In this document: piece after piece, positions 1-6,272 of the stretch
Layout of the letters: every line of letters starts with the position of its first letter
Position numbering within the stretch: position 1 is the stretch's first letter
Assembly: GCA_900547085.1 (NCBI GenBank)
Contig: URFI01000094.1
Coordinates: 1-8,419, forward strand
Direction: 5' to 3'
Source: an uncultured Prevotella sp.
GTDB lineage: Bacteria; Bacteroidota; Bacteroidia; Bacteroidales; Bacteroidaceae
Length of the DNA: 8,419 nucleotides
The notes under the pieces: generated by a model
Database searches by the model: none
Told to the model about the DNA's origin: nothing
Seen by the model: the letters and a program-made list of their open reading frames with translations, nothing else
Program-made: the position numbers and the translations under genes

Positions 1-53
1 CTCGCGACCCCAACCTTGGCAAGGTTGTGCTCTACCAACTGAGCTATTGCCGC
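1..53 (-). tRNA. tRNA-Gly (anticodon GCC), 3' part cut off by the window edge
   Basis: On the minus strand the gene begins with GCGGCAA (acceptor 5' strand, from base 53), followed by the D-arm sequence TAGCTCAGTTGGTAGAGCA. The anticodon arm is CAACC-TTGCCAA-GGTTG (bases 27-11), with GCC at positions 20-18. The variable loop and the 5' strand of the T arm (GCGAG) run to base 1, so the TTCGAGT loop, the acceptor 3' strand and any CCA lie outside the window. It decodes GGC and GGU glycine codons. It follows nspC on the same strand but has its own promoter. Confidence 0.95.
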
Positions 54-91
54 ATCACCCTTTTGCAAGGGACATTTCTCCAAATGCTGTG

Positions 92-122
92 CAAAGGTAA
101 TGCTTTTTTCTGACTGTACAAA
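92..122 (-). promoter_or_regulatory. Bacteroidetes-type promoter of tRNA-Gly
   Basis: On the minus strand TTTG (122-119) is followed after 19 bases by TACCTTTG (99-92), an exact match to the Bacteroidetes primary sigma factor consensus TTTG-N19/21-TAnnTTTG. Transcription would start near base 86, giving a leader of about 30 bases before the tRNA 5' end at 53. The match and position are seen directly; use in the cell is inferred. Confidence 0.85.
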
Positions 123-160
123 TAAAATCATCATTTTTTTCTGAACAGATTGCTATTTCT

Positions 161-1330
161 TCAATCCATCCTAGCTGCATAGTCGTCAAAAGTATACTCG
201 CGCAACACCTCCAATTCGTCATCCTGACGCAAGAATCCAATTGCTGGATGCCCCACCCCATTGAACATGTTGGTCTTGACTGTGGTGTAATGCATCATAT
301 CTTCAAAAATGATGTTTTCGCCAACCTGCAGTTCATGATCAAAGCGCCACAAGCCCATGTAGTCGCCACTGAGGCACGAGTTTCCACCTAATCTATATAT
401 ATGTTCTTTGGTTGGCAGATGTTTTTCCTCCTCAACGATATCGGCAAACCGCACCGTTGGCAGGTATGGCATTTCCAAACAGTCGGGCATGTGACACGTA
501 AAACTCACGTTGAGAATAGCCGTTCGGATGCCGTGATCTTCTACTACATCGACAACCTGCGACACCAGCGGTCCCGTTTGCCACGCAAAGGCGCTGCCTG
601 GTTCTAGAATTACTTTCAGATGTGGGTATCTTTTCTTAAAATCAAGAAGGGTTTGTACCAACAAATCGATATCATAATCCTTGCGCGTCATCAAGTGGCC
701 ACCGCCGAAATTAATCCACTTGACTTGCGAAAACCATGGAGAAAACTTCTCTTCAATATGAGCGAGCGTTCGCTGAAACACATCAGCACCACTCTCACAA
801 TGACAATGACAATGAAATCCGGTGACCACTGAAGGCAACTCGCAAGGTAGTTTATTAGCCGTTACGCCAAATCTTGTTCCCGGCGCACATGGATTATACA
901 AGTCTGTACCCACCTCAGAATATTCTGGATTGATACGCAGGCCCACATTAATGGATGGATTCACGCTTTTGACAGTTTGGCCGAAACGTTCTAATTGTGA
1001 TAGGGAATTAAACGTGAGATGGCTTGACATACGGGCTATCTCTTCAATCTCGTCTTCCACATAGGCAGGAGAATAAGTATGAGTAGGAGCGCCAAATTTG
1101 TGAAAACCCAACAAGGCTTCATTCAGTGAGCTGGCTGTTGTACTGTGAATATACTCGCGAAAGACCGGAAAAGTTTTCCACAAGGCATAGGCCTTAAACG
1201 CCAATATAATCTCCACCCTGACTCTATCGGCTACGCTGCTAATCAATTGAAGATTTCGTCTCAGTTTTGTTTCTTCAAGTATATAGATGGGGTTCCTTAT
1301 GTTCTCAAATGTTCTCGCGTCAACTTTCAT
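161..1330 (-). CDS. nspC: Carboxynorspermidine/carboxyspermidine decarboxylase NspC
   Basis: PLP-dependent decarboxylase with the alanine racemase/ornithine-DAP decarboxylase fold III. It decarboxylates carboxyspermidine or carboxynorspermidine in the alternative polyamine pathway, in the cytoplasm. The product is 389 residues, close to the family length. Visible motifs, numbered from the chosen start, are Lys46 in LAFKA (PLP Schiff base), the GFHCHCHCE block near 171-179 (the usual place of GLHFHNLCE), GGGH at 209-212 (PLP phosphate binding), EPGSA at 243-247, and GNSCLSGD with Cys319 and Asp323 of the second active-site half. The ATG at 1330 is chosen over the upstream TTG at 1357, because that TTG lies inside the -7 promoter box. 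The partner dehydrogenase (CASDH) is not in the window. The gene is divergent from the ThiE-like gene. No intrinsic terminator is visible between its stop and the tRNA gene. Confidence 0.93.
   Translation of the reverse strand: MKVDARTFENIRNPIYILEETKLRRNLQLISSVADRVRVEIILAFKAYALWKTFPVFREYIHSTTASSLNEALLGFHKFGAPTHTYSPAYVEDEIEEIARMSSHLTFNSLSQLERFGQTVKSVNPSINVGLRINPEYSEVGTDLYNPCAPGTRFGVTANKLPCELPSVVTGFHCHCHCESGADVFQRTLAHIEEKFSPWFSQVKWINFGGGHLMTRKDYDIDLLVQTLLDFKKRYPHLKVILEPGSAFAWQTGPLVSQVVDVVEDHGIRTAILNVSFTCHMPDCLEMPYLPTVRFADIVEEEKHLPTKEHIYRLGGNSCLSGDYMGLWRFDHELQVGENIIFEDMMHYTTVKTNMFNGVGHPAIGFLRQDDELEVLREYTFDDYAARMD
797..814. repeat. (ACAATG)3 perfect hexanucleotide repeat inside nspC
   Basis: Three perfect tandem copies of ACAATG (minus strand CATTGT) encode His-Cys-His-Cys-His-Cys in NspC. 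The block keeps the family length at this motif, so no expansion is apparent. Gain or loss of one unit would add or remove two residues without shifting the frame. Confidence 0.8.
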
Positions 1331-1354
1331 GTCTCCTAGATATGTATTTCTGGG

Positions 1355-1362
1355 CAAAGGTA
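1355..1362 (-). promoter_or_regulatory. -7 promoter box of nspC
   Basis: The minus strand reads TACCTTTG from 1362 to 1355, an exact TAnnTTTG match 25 bases before the chosen ATG. No good TTTG -33 box is present at the expected distance (the sequence there is GCAAT), so recognition of the upstream element would be weak. The box rules out the TTG at 1357 as start codon. Confidence 0.7.
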
Positions 1363-1381
1363 ACTTTTTATTTCTTATAAA

Positions 1382-1413
1382 ATTGCTAATTTGATATTAT
1401 TTTCATACATTTG
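1382..1413 (+). promoter_or_regulatory. Promoter of the ThiE-like/prs/tlpA run
   Basis: ATTG (1382-1385) is followed after 20 bases by TACATTTG (1406-1413), a full -7 match with a three-of-four -33 match. The ATG at 1435 follows 21 bases after the box, so the leader is short. It lies back to back with the nspC promoter: the two -7 boxes are about 43 bases apart and point in opposite directions. Confidence 0.75.
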
Positions 1414-1434
1414 CAACATCAAATCAAAATAGTG

Positions 1435-2043
1435 ATGAAGCTCGTAATCATGACTAAATCCACATTTTTTGTGGAAGAAGACAAAATACTTACTGCCCTT
1501 TTCGATGAAGGAATGGACAACTTGCATTTACACAAGCCTGGTTCGTCACCCCTTTATTCAGAGCGCTTACTGTCACTGCTACCCGAAAAGTACCACAAGA
1601 GAATTACGGTTCACGAGCACTATTATCTGAAGAACGAATACAACTTATCAGGAATTCATCTGGACCAATTATCCGATCAGCCGCCCGCAGGCTATCGGGG
1701 ACGGATTACTCGCAATTGCTCAGATTTGAGTTTGCTGAAGGAAACGAAGAAAAAAGCCGATGATACCTTTTTGACATACATCTTCGACAGCATTGAGGAA
1801 GAAAATCATAAAGCCAACTTCAACATGCAACAAATAGAAGAGGCTGCCAAGAAGGGACTGATAGACCGACACGTATATGCTGAGGGAGGCATGAATATAG
1901 ATAATGTGAAACTTGCCAAAGATTATGGCTTTGGCGGAGTGGTAATAAGAGGTGACCTATGGAGCAGGTTTGACATCCACAACGAAACGGATTTCAAAGA
2001 TTTGATGGCACACTTTGAAAAACTACGAAAGGTTGTCGGATAG
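1435..2043 (+). CDS. ThiE-like TIM-barrel protein (thiamine phosphate synthase family)
   Basis: A 202-residue protein of the thiamine phosphate synthase/TenI superfamily, in the form common in Bacteroidetes outside the thiamine operon. The barrel can be followed. The N-terminal strand is KLVIMTK. LHLHKPGSS (30-38) takes the place of the family's LQLRxK. GIHLDQL (73-79) takes the place of GVHLGQ. A phosphate-loop-like YAEGGM (148-153) precedes GVVIRGDLW. The canonical GxSxHs segment is replaced by RNCSDLSLL (93-101), without its histidine, and the PTxTK trimethyl-oxazole motif is not evident. The true thiamine enzyme may therefore be a separate paralog and the substrate here uncertain. The ATG at 1435 is chosen; an upstream in-frame TTG at 1411 lies inside the promoter. 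The gene is probably co-transcribed with prs, 64 bases downstream. Membership is well supported, the reaction is not. Confidence 0.8.
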   Translation: MKLVIMTKSTFFVEEDKILTALFDEGMDNLHLHKPGSSPLYSERLLSLLPEKYHKRITVHEHYYLKNEYNLSGIHLDQLSDQPPAGYRGRITRNCSDLSLLKETKKKADDTFLTYIFDSIEEENHKANFNMQQIEEAAKKGLIDRHVYAEGGMNIDNVKLAKDYGFGGVVIRGDLWSRFDIHNETDFKDLMAHFEKLRKVVG

Positions 2044-2107
2044 GAACAAGAATCCTTACAACTGAAGAATATTCTATAACACTATAAATCATAAATGCTA
2101 ATTAGTA

Positions 2108-3046
2108 ATGAGTGACAAAGACTCTTTTTTAATCTTCTCAGGTACAAAATCGCGTTACCTTGCAGAGAAGATCTGCGCAAGTTTGAATTGCCCATTGGGA
2201 AAGTTGGTCATGACTAAATTCTCTGATGGTGAATTTGCTGTTTCCTACGAACAATCTATTCGTGGTCAAAATGTGTTCCTCGTTCAAAGTACATTCCCCA
2301 ACTCTGATAACCTGATGGAGCTGTTGCTGATGATTGATGCTGCAAAACGTGCGTCGGCAAGGCACATCATTGCTGTGATTCCTTATTTCGGATGGGCTAG
2401 ACAAGATCGCAAAGACAAACCAAGAGTCAGCATCGGCGCCAAACTTGTCGCCGACTTGTTGAGTTGCGCCGGCATTGACCGCCTCATTACAATGGATCTC
2501 CACGCCGATCAAATTCAAGGATTTTTCAACGTTCCCGTGGATCATCTGTATGCATCTGGCGTAATGCTCCCCTATCTGCAGAGTCTGAAGTTAGATCAAC
2601 TGGTCATCGCTTCTCCAGACGTTGGTGGATCCAAACGGGCCAATACGTATGCAAAATACCTTGGATGCCCACTCGTTTTGTGCAATAAGACCCGCGCTCG
2701 CGCCAATGAAGTAGAAAGCATGCAGATCATTGGTGATGTCAAAGGTAAGAATGTTGTCTTGATTGATGATATGATAGACACGGCAGGCACCATCACCGTG
2801 GCAGCCGATGTCATGAAGAATGCCGGTGCCATCAGCGTGAGAGCAATGGCGTCACACGCTGTCATGAGCGGTCCGGCTACAGAAAGAGTGCAAGCTTCAT
2901 CCATTGAAGAGATTGTCTTTACAGACTCCATTCCATACACTCAAAGATGTTCTAAGATTAAACAACTGTCTGTTGCAGACATGTTTGCAGAGACCATCCG
3001 CCGTGTAATCAACAATGAGAGTATCTCATCACAATATTTAATTTAA
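2108..3046 (+). CDS. prs: Ribose-phosphate pyrophosphokinase (PRPP synthetase)
   Basis: Transfers the pyrophosphoryl group of ATP to ribose 5-phosphate, giving PRPP for purine, pyrimidine, histidine, tryptophan and NAD synthesis; cytoplasmic. At 312 residues it has the full class I length. Visible motifs are SDGE (39-42), the ATP-binding YFGWARQDRK (93-102), the signature DLHADQIQGFF (130-140) with His132, the flexible catalytic loop NKTRARANE with Lys194 and Arg196, and the PRPP loop VVLIDDMIDTAGT (216-228). The 64 bases upstream contain no clear TAnnTTTG box, which favours read-through from the ThiE-like gene. The tlpA-like gene starts 12 bases after the stop. Nothing looks damaged. Confidence 0.97.
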   Translation: MSDKDSFLIFSGTKSRYLAEKICASLNCPLGKLVMTKFSDGEFAVSYEQSIRGQNVFLVQSTFPNSDNLMELLLMIDAAKRASARHIIAVIPYFGWARQDRKDKPRVSIGAKLVADLLSCAGIDRLITMDLHADQIQGFFNVPVDHLYASGVMLPYLQSLKLDQLVIASPDVGGSKRANTYAKYLGCPLVLCNKTRARANEVESMQIIGDVKGKNVVLIDDMIDTAGTITVAADVMKNAGAISVRAMASHAVMSGPATERVQASSIEEIVFTDSIPYTQRCSKIKQLSVADMFAETIRRVINNESISSQYLI

Positions 3047-3058
3047 GCCCCAGCAACT

Positions 3059-3589
3059 ATGAGGAAGCCAACCACACTTATTGCAATCGCCCTGATGAGT
3101 ACCCTTGTACTCACAGGGTGCCAATCAAAACAGAAGGACAAACAGCCGGAAGCGCAGCAAGAAACCATGCAAGACAATACGATTCCGGACATCAAGATGA
3201 ACGACATCAATGGAAACGAAACTTCGGTCAAAGCCGAAGTGGCCAAAAACAAGATTACCATTCTTGACTTTTGGGCCAGTTGGTGTGGCCCCTGCGTCCA
3301 GGAAGCACCAAGTGTGGTGACACTCTACAACGACTATCATGCTAAAGGCTTGGGCATCATTGGCATCTCTCTCGATAAGGACGAGGCTTCTTGGAAACAG
3401 GCTGTAGACAAGCTGGACATGAAGTGGACACACCTTTCGGACCTCCAGGGATGGGATAACGCTGCCGCCCAACTATTAAACGTCAACTCTATACCACATA
3501 CAGTTGTGGTGGACGAGCAAGGCACCATTCTCGCTCAAGGACTCAGAGGTGATGACCTGCGACAATTTATTGCAGATAAGCTGGATTAA
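3059..3589 (+). CDS. TlpA/ResA-like thioredoxin-fold lipoprotein
   Basis: A 176-residue envelope thiol-disulfide protein. A hydrophobic signal (about 6-19) ends in the lipobox LTGC with Cys21 as the lipidated residue. The following Lys/Gln-rich stretch (22-40) is a flexible linker. The Bacteroidetes surface-export signal, which needs acidic residues just after the cysteine, is absent, so a periplasm-facing anchor is more likely. The thioredoxin domain spans about 42-175. It carries FWASWCGPC (71-79, redox pair Cys76/Cys79), GISLDKD at 102-108 typical of the AhpC-TSA/TlpA group, and the cis-proline in SIP (144-146). Likely a reductant for cysteine pairs in envelope or cytochrome c maturation proteins; the exact partner cannot be read. 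It follows prs by 12 bases and is closed by a strong terminator, so it is the last gene of the transcript. Confidence 0.9.
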   Translation: MRKPTTLIAIALMSTLVLTGCQSKQKDKQPEAQQETMQDNTIPDIKMNDINGNETSVKAEVAKNKITILDFWASWCGPCVQEAPSVVTLYNDYHAKGLGIIGISLDKDEASWKQAVDKLDMKWTHLSDLQGWDNAAAQLLNVNSIPHTVVVDEQGTILAQGLRGDDLRQFIADKLD

Positions 3590-3619
3590 CCTCTCGATAT
3601 TGCAATGATAACACCTATG

Positions 3620-3660
3620 CAGGAGGAAGCCTATACGCTTCCTCCTGTTTCTGTTTTCTT
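3620..3660 (+). terminator. Intrinsic terminator after the tlpA-like gene
   Basis: CAGGAGGAAGC (3620-3630) and GCTTCCTCCTG (3637-3647) form a perfect 11-bp stem with a 6-base loop. TTTCTGTTTTCTT follows directly. It lies 30 bases past the stop codon. On the minus strand the stem is not followed by a comparable T-run, so it acts mainly on the plus strand. Confidence 0.92.
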
Positions 3661-3690
3661 CACTATGGAACATCTTTATCGAATTAACCA

Positions 3691-3741
3691 CTCAAACAAG
3701 AAACCACAAGCCTTATGGAAATCTATCCATAGAGCCTGTGG
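3691..3741 (-). terminator. Intrinsic terminator of the rpmB-rpmG-DUF4295 operon
   Basis: Two 16-base arms (3704-3719 and 3726-3741) face each other across a 6-base loop. Read on the minus strand, 13 Watson-Crick pairs, two G-U pairs and one C/A mismatch form, followed by TTTCTTGTTTG. Read on the plus strand the same arms have two mismatches. The asymmetry, and the position 60 bases beyond the DUF4295 stop, assign it to the minus-strand operon. Confidence 0.75.
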
Positions 3742-3800
3742 CTTTTATCAAGTGAAAAGACAAATGACCTGCATTCATCTTTTCCAAATATCAAAATATA

Positions 3801-3959
3801 TTAGTTCTTAAAGAAGTCTTTCACTGCTTCGTTTGGAACCATTTGCTCATCAAAAACGTAAGCACCCGTCTTTGGACTCTTTACCATTTTGATTACCTTT
3901 GTATATGCTCGACCATCCATCTTACCTTCATGGAGGGTAGCTACCGCTTTCTTTGCCAT
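3801..3959 (-). CDS. DUF4295 family small basic protein (ribosomal protein bL38)
   Basis: A 52-residue basic protein beginning MAKKAVATL. It has the central KVIKMVKSPKTGAY block (21-34) and an FDEQMVPNEAVKDFF tail, the pattern of the Bacteroidetes-specific DUF4295 family. From memory, this family was recognised as a new large-subunit protein, bL38, in the Flavobacterium johnsoniae ribosome structure; I hold that link with moderate confidence. It starts 15 bases after the rpmG stop and is preceded by a strong Shine-Dalgarno sequence. It is the last gene of the rpmB operon; a terminator hairpin follows 60 bases on. The family assignment is strong because both the sequence and the neighbours fit. 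Confidence 0.9.
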   Translation of the reverse strand: MAKKAVATLHEGKMDGRAYTKVIKMVKSPKTGAYVFDEQMVPNEAVKDFFKN

Positions 3960-3965
3960 TATTAA

Positions 3966-3973
3966 ATCTCCTT
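3966..3973 (-). promoter_or_regulatory. Strong Shine-Dalgarno sequence of the DUF4295 gene
   Basis: The minus strand reads AAGGAGAT from 3973 to 3966, with eight bases between GGAG and the ATG at 3959. It lies wholly in the 15-base intergenic gap after the rpmG stop, so it is not a by-product of coding sequence. Most other starts in the window (rpmB, prs, tlpA-like, map) show nothing similar. Confidence 0.65.
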
Positions 3974-3974
3974 A

Positions 3975-4163
3975 TTACTTAATTTCCTTATGAAGAGTCA
4001 TCTTCTTCAAAATAGGATTGTACTTCTTTAACTCAAGACGCTCAGGAGAATTTTTACGATTCTTCGTCGTTATATAACGACTTGTTCCTGGCTGTCCACT
4101 ATCCTTCATCTCGGTGCATTCCAAGATTACTTGTACTCTATTACCTTTTGCTTTCTTTGGCAT
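3975..4163 (-). CDS. rpmG: 50S ribosomal protein L33 (bL33)
   Basis: A 62-residue bL33 of the large subunit, near the E site. The core RYITTKNRKNSPERLELKKYNP (29-50) is the family signature, and the C-terminal KEIK tail is present. Only one cysteine (Cys16) is found and both CxxC pairs are missing, so this is the zinc-independent form. A short insertion, EMKDSGQPGTS, lengthens the first loop compared with E. coli. It starts five bases after the rpmB stop. An AGGAG lies 10 bases upstream of the ATG, but it overlaps the last rpmB codons (Val-Gly-Glu-stop) and may be coincidental. Confidence 0.96.
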   Translation of the reverse strand: MPKKAKGNRVQVILECTEMKDSGQPGTSRYITTKNRKNSPERLELKKYNPILKKMTLHKEIK

Positions 4164-4168
4164 AATGA

Positions 4169-4432
4169 CTATTCTCCTACTACTTTAATGTCTTTCCAAT
4201 CGCAATAGCCATTAGAAACGGCTTTCTTCAACGCTGCGTCAAGACCGACTTTATTAATGAGACGAAGACCAGCCGCACTGATCTTAAGGCTAATCCAGCA
4301 ACCTTCTTCTACATAATAGAACTTCTTGCTGAAAAGGTTTACATCAAAGCTGCGCTTTGTACGATGCTTTGAGTGAGACACATTGTTACCAATCTGTGCC
4401 TTCTTTCCTGTGATTTGACAAATCTTAGACAT
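4169..4432 (-). CDS. rpmB: 50S ribosomal protein L28 (bL28)
   Basis: An 87-residue large-subunit protein with the N-terminal signature MSKICQITGKKAQIGNNVSHS, the KRSFDVNLF strand (26-34), and the RLINKVGLDAAL segment near 57-68. Only Cys5 of the possible zinc ligands is near the N-terminus, so no zinc knuckle is formed. It is the first gene of the rpmB-rpmG-DUF4295 operon, with a canonical promoter 51-81 bases upstream of the start. No Shine-Dalgarno sequence is visible before its ATG. Confidence 0.96.
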   Translation of the reverse strand: MSKICQITGKKAQIGNNVSHSKHRTKRSFDVNLFSKKFYYVEEGCWISLKISAAGLRLINKVGLDAALKKAVSNGYCDWKDIKVVGE

Positions 4433-4482
4433 TGCTATCTTAAATTATTGTTTTCGTTTTGATACTTATTCCAAACAGGGTG

Positions 4483-4513
4483 CAAAATTACAAATATTTA
4501 TCGAAAACCCAAA
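4483..4513 (-). promoter_or_regulatory. Promoter of the rpmB-rpmG-DUF4295 operon
   Basis: On the minus strand TTTG (4513-4510) is followed after 19 bases by TAATTTTG (4490-4483), a full Bacteroidetes consensus match. A start near 4476 gives a leader of about 44 bases. It lies in the 151-base gap after pncC. I see no convincing terminator for pncC in that gap. Confidence 0.83.
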
Positions 4514-4583
4514 AGAAATCTTGAAAGAATCCCTTTTATTAAGTTTTTTTTGATGTTTTACCGTGTAACAATACTATTTTGCA

Positions 4584-5108
4584 TTACTTTTCCACTTGAC
4601 TGGCAGGTTGCCGTTCGGGTGCGTTTGCCTGAAGATATTCTAAGAAAAGACGCAGTGCTTTGTTAGTTGCGAAGTTTAGATTAAGATCTCTACCATGGTC
4701 TTCCGTCAGCTGAAAGGTCCTGATGTCGTCTTTCGCTCCATATCCTATCCAAATGGTTCCTACGGGAACCTCCGGTGTTCCTCCGCCTGGACCGGCGACA
4801 CCAGTGATGGAAATCACATAATCACAATCCAATGTTTCACAAAGACCTACTGCCATTTGCCTCGCCACCTCTTCACAGACGGCCGTTTGCGCTTCAATCA
4901 CCTCATGATCAACACCCAGCAACTTTTCTTTCACATCATTGCTATAAGCGATGATACCGCCTTTAAAGTAATTGGAAGCGCCCGGAACGGCGATGATGAC
5001 TTCCGCAATGCGACCGCCCGTACAGCTTTCTGCCGTCCCAATCGTTTTCTTTGTATCGTACAACATCTGTTGTAACTCGCGACTGATAACTTTACTTTCA
5101 AATTCCAT
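4584..5108 (-). CDS. pncC: Nicotinamide-nucleotide amidase, CinA C-terminal domain type
   Basis: Hydrolyses NMN to nicotinate mononucleotide and ammonia, recycling NMN released by NAD-dependent DNA ligase; cytoplasmic. It is the stand-alone CinA C-terminal domain; no N-terminal molybdopterin-type domain is present. The 174-residue product carries TAESCTGG with Ser28, and YSNDVK with Lys60. The 32-residue spacing equals that of the Ser/Lys pair in E. coli PncC. SITGVAGPGGGTPEVPVGTIW follows, typical of the family. An in-frame GTG at 5147 would add 13 residues (MTNRIKQKATVIE); the ATG at 5108 is preferred because the extension looks unrelated to the fold. It follows tsaD by 64 bases and probably shares the map-tsaD transcript. 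The glutamine- and proline-containing tail after about residue 160 is not conserved in the family as I know it. Confidence 0.9.
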   Translation of the reverse strand: MEFESKVISRELQQMLYDTKKTIGTAESCTGGRIAEVIIAVPGASNYFKGGIIAYSNDVKEKLLGVDHEVIEAQTAVCEEVARQMAVGLCETLDCDYVISITGVAGPGGGTPEVPVGTIWIGYGAKDDIRTFQLTEDHGRDLNLNFATNKALRLFLEYLQANAPERQPASQVEK

Positions 5109-5172
5109 TTCTATAACTGTTGCCTTCTGTTTTATCCTATTAGTCACACCTAAGCACGATGTGTCAGCCTAC

Positions 5173-6201
5173 TTATTTAAACGTTACTTTACTGAATGCC
5201 GGTTTATCGATGCTACAAAAATCTTTGTCTAGATATTTATAATAACCTGTGATGCCAATCATGGCAGCGTTGTCTGTGGTATAACTGAATTTAGGGATAT
5301 AGATGGTCCATCCATATTTCTCAGCATGTTCACGGAAAGCGTTTCGCAATCCGTTGTTGGCCGACACTCCACCGGCAACGGCAACATGGTTGATGCCCGT
5401 TTCTTTCACAGCCATTCTCAGTTTGTTCATGAGGATATCCACGATGGTGAACTCAAGACTTGCTGCGATGTCATTCTTATGATTCTCTATGAAATCAGGT
5501 TCCTCGGCCACCCATTTGCGTAAGTTATACAAGAATGACGTTTTCAATCCCGAAAAACTATAATCCATTCCAGCGACGTGTGGCTCTGCAAATTTGTAAG
5601 CATGCGGATTCCCCTGCCGTGCCAATTTATCGATGATGGGTCCCCCGGGATATCCAAGTCCCATCACCTTCGAGCATTTGTCTATCGCCTCACCGGCGGC
5701 ATCGTCAATGGTCTGTCCCAGCACCTGCATGTCGTTATAAGCGTTAACCTTCACGATTTGCGAGTTACCACCCGACACCAACAAGCAAAGAAATGGCAAC
5801 GGAGGCAATTGATGGTCGTCATCGTCCTCTTTGATGAAGTGTGCCATGACATGACCTTGCAGATGATTGACATCTATCAATGGAATTCCCAGCGATCGAG
5901 CGAAACCTTTGGCAAAGCTCACCCCTACGAGCAGAGATCCCATCAGGCCTGGCCCGCGCGTAAAGGCTATTGCACTTAATTGCTCTTTGGTGATTCCTGC
6001 GCGCTTCAACGCCTGATCCACCACGGGCACTACGTTTTGTTGATGAGCGCGTGATGCCAGTTCCGGTACCACTCCGCCATAGGCTTCATGCACGGCTTGC
6101 GAAGCCGTTACATTGCTCAACAACACATCATTGCGCAGAACAGCTGCTGACGTGTCATCGCAACTGCTCTCTATACCTAATATATATATGTCTTCCTTCA
6201 T
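5173..6201 (-). CDS. tsaD: tRNA N6-adenosine threonylcarbamoyltransferase TsaD
   Basis: Transfers the threonylcarbamoyl group from threonylcarbamoyl-AMP to A37 of ANN-decoding tRNAs, acting with TsaB and TsaE. At 342 residues it is full length. It has the ASKHA-fold N-terminus LGIESSCDDTSAAV, the metal-binding HLQGH (His113, His117), LVSGGNSQ (141-148, where many bacteria have SGGHT), GEAIDKCSKVMGLGYPGGP (170-188), YSFSGLKTS (214-222), AVAGGVSANN, and the late metal ligand Asp310 in TTDNAAM. The start is the ATG at 6201, which gives the usual N-terminus. The 71-base gap to map holds no TAnnTTTG box, suggesting a common transcript with map. An acidic EDDDDH insert (125-130) sits in a loop. Confidence 0.96.
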   Translation of the reverse strand: MKEDIYILGIESSCDDTSAAVLRNDVLLSNVTASQAVHEAYGGVVPELASRAHQQNVVPVVDQALKRAGITKEQLSAIAFTRGPGLMGSLLVGVSFAKGFARSLGIPLIDVNHLQGHVMAHFIKEDDDDHQLPPLPFLCLLVSGGNSQIVKVNAYNDMQVLGQTIDDAAGEAIDKCSKVMGLGYPGGPIIDKLARQGNPHAYKFAEPHVAGMDYSFSGLKTSFLYNLRKWVAEEPDFIENHKNDIAASLEFTIVDILMNKLRMAVKETGINHVAVAGGVSANNGLRNAFREHAEKYGWTIYIPKFSYTTDNAAMIGITGYYKYLDKDFCSIDKPAFSKVTFK

Positions 6202-6272
6202 GATTTCTTTCTTTCCTTCAGCGGGGCGCAGTCAGCGTTTTCCTTGCACCTTAACTGCAATGCAAAAGCTAT

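Noticed and set aside
1..53. tRNA-Gly as an integration site of a mobile element
   Set aside because: The 3' end of the tRNA, where an att core would lie, is outside the window, and there is no integrase or repeat copy inside.
1411..1434. TTG start at 1411 extending the ThiE-like protein
   Set aside because: The TTG is part of the -7 box TACATTTG, so it would not be within the transcript; the ATG at 1435 gives the usual N-terminus.
3605..3811. Plus-strand reading frame of 68 residues after the tlpA-like gene
   Set aside because: It runs straight through both terminator hairpins, has no promoter, and its peptide shows no domain-like pattern.
6202..6272. Separate tsaD promoter or attenuator in the map-tsaD gap
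   Set aside because: No TAnnTTTG box is present and the only hairpin is a weak 5-bp stem.
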